Source of the DNA: Alcaligenaceae bacterium
GTDB taxonomy: Bacteria > Pseudomonadota > Gammaproteobacteria > Burkholderiales > Burkholderiaceae_B
Reading direction: 5' to 3'
DNA length: 64,000 nucleotides
Assembly (NCBI GenBank): GCA_013416395.1
Contig: JACCEP010000008.1
Location: 62,001-126,000 of the forward strand
A program made the position numbers and the translations under genes. The notes under the pieces were generated by a model, which was given only the letters and a program-made list of their open reading frames with translations, had not been told where the DNA came from and searched no databases. Numbering within the stretch: the stretch's first letter is position 1; each line of letters starts with the position of its first letter. Shown one piece after another: positions 63,277 to 64,000 of the stretch.

Positions 63277-63328
63277 GGTATGGTGTGAGCAAAGCCATCG
63301 CAAATCCTGGCCAGGCTCGCACCGTACC
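63277..63328. repeat. Imperfect 14-bp inverted repeat past the TRAP permease stop
   Basis: GGTATGGTGTGAGC (63277-63290) and GCTCGCACCGTACC (63315-63328) are complementary at 12 of 14 positions (the two others are G-U in plus-strand RNA), with a 24-base loop. Confidence 0.45.
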
Positions 63329-63341
63329 TCAAAGACACGCC

Positions 63342-64000
63342 TTAGGTCCGCGGTGCCACTGACCCACGGCGAAGCCGGAAGCTAAGGTAAATCAAGATGA
63401 TCATGATCAGGCCCACAGCATCGCTATAGGGCTCGGGGTACACCAGCAATGCGCCGTTTATGAACACGAGCAGGCGGCTGACCATTCCAAGCGCGCCGAC
63501 ACCGTAAAGATAACCCTCAAGTGCCGATGCGAAGAGCCACACAGCCACCAATGCCGTGAATGATGCCTGGATGATTTCCAGTGCACCGCCCTGCATGATG
63601 AGGGCCGGGTTGATGACGAACAGAAAGGGCAGGATGAACAGAATGCTGCCCAGACGCATGGCCTGGAAACCGGTTTTTATCGGGTTCGCACCAGCAAGCC
63701 CTGCAGCGGTAATCGATGCCAGTGCTACAGGCGGCGTGATGTAAGACATCATGCCCCAGTACAAAATAAACAGGTGGCTGGCCAGCGGGTTCAGGCCGGC
63801 TGCGATCAAGGCGGGTGCCAGCAGAATCGACAAAAAGATATAGCAGGCGCTGACCGTCATGCCCATGCCCAGCACAAAGCTGGTGACTGCACCGGCGATC
63901 AGCATGAGCGGAACGCTTCCACCTGCGTAAAGCAGCAATTCTCGTGAGAAAGCGCCCGCCACGCCTGTGTACGACAAGCCGCCAACCACCAGGCCGATGC
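63342..64000 (-). CDS. TRAP transporter fused permease (4TM/12TM), C-terminal part; 5' end outside window
   Basis: 219 codons of the C-terminal end are visible; the frame stays open to base 64000. Hydrophobic segments with TRAP-type features (VLGMGMTVSACYIFLSILLAPALIAAGLNPLASHLFILYWGMMSYITPPVALASITAAGLAG, summarised here by its ends) match the fused TAXI-linked permease family whose C-terminus carries a DUF3394-like tail. The GTG at 63989 is not the true start. It probably works with a TAXI-type receptor encoded beyond the window. Confidence 0.85.
   Translation of the reverse strand, partial: IGLVVGGLSYTGVAGAFSRELLLYAGGSVPLMLIAGAVTSFVLGMGMTVSACYIFLSILLAPALIAAGLNPLASHLFILYWGMMSYITPPVALASITAAGLAGANPIKTGFQAMRLGSILFILPFLFVINPALIMQGGALEIIQASFTALVAVWLFASALEGYLYGVGALGMVSRLLVFINGALLVYPEPYSDAVGLIMIILIYLSFRLRRGSVAPRT

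Noticed and set aside
1-64000. tRNA or rRNA genes, integrases, transposases and phage genes
   Set aside because: None seen on reading the intergenic regions; the 'phage holin family' protein at 865 is a chromosomal housekeeping neighbour, not a prophage sign.

Overview
The window (64 kb, moderately high GC) looks like a chromosome segment of a betaproteobacterium in Burkholderiales, most likely Alcaligenaceae (Bordetella/Achromobacter/Pusillimonas-like). Supporting signs are the ahcY-holin-metF order, the rpe-gph-trpE-trpG-trpD-trpC block, and three orphan 'Bug'-type tripartite tricarboxylate transporter (TTT) receptors, a family expanded in that group. This placement is inference from gene content. 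No rRNA, tRNA, CRISPR array, transposase, integrase or phage module was seen.

Left third (1-21.9 kb), housekeeping: the ahcY 3' end, a small 4-TM protein and metF; ygfA and slt divergent; cca; a MidA-like methyltransferase preceded by an unlisted 59-aa membrane gene; an array of ~87-bp tandem repeats; the DEAD-box helicase rhlE with a long leader; then, on the minus strand, rpe-gph-[trpL attenuator]-trpE-trpG-trpD-trpC-HIT. The trp leader peptide has a Trp-Arg-Trp-Trp run, its start overlaps the gph stop, and a rho-independent hairpin follows it just before trpE. Next come apaG, mltA, a UbiH-like hydroxylase, dsbC, a 55-aa membrane protein, a GhrA-type reductase and a His-rich exported protein.

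Middle and right (22-64 kb), accessory catabolism and transport: (i) an AstE/AspA-like hydrolase with a TTT receptor and LysR; (ii) YjbQ and a DJ-1/PfpI protein; (iii) SDR/2,4-dienoyl-CoA reductase-like - acyl-CoA synthetase - TTT receptor, with LysR; (iv) TetR divergent from a complete RND efflux operon; (v) LysR and a ferric-type binding-protein ABC transporter; (vi) a class III CoA-transferase, quinone-oxidoreductase-like protein and TTT receptor; (vii) an IclR regulator divergent from a spermidine/putrescine-type ABC transporter interleaved with a three-subunit amine/opine dehydrogenase resembling HcnABC/OoxAB, with an AT-rich operator array between them; (viii) a GMC oxidoreductase; (ix) a small membrane protein and a SYLF lipoprotein; (x) a TRAP DctPQM transporter with a 21-bp palindrome upstream and a terminator after dctP; (xi) a PadR regulator with a siderophore-interacting ferric reductase (YqjI/YqjH-like), flanked by two near-identical direct-repeat terminators; (xii) the C-terminal part of a fused TRAP permease running off the window.

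The repeated design from 22 kb onward is one regulator, one high-affinity receptor or transporter, and one to three enzymes per cassette, as expected in an organism scavenging many organic acids and amines. Substrates cannot be assigned from sequence alone. The strongest less-ordinary signals are the gph-coupled trp attenuator, the 87-bp repeats, the small overlapping membrane ORF, and the ABC/dehydrogenase cassette with its operator array.
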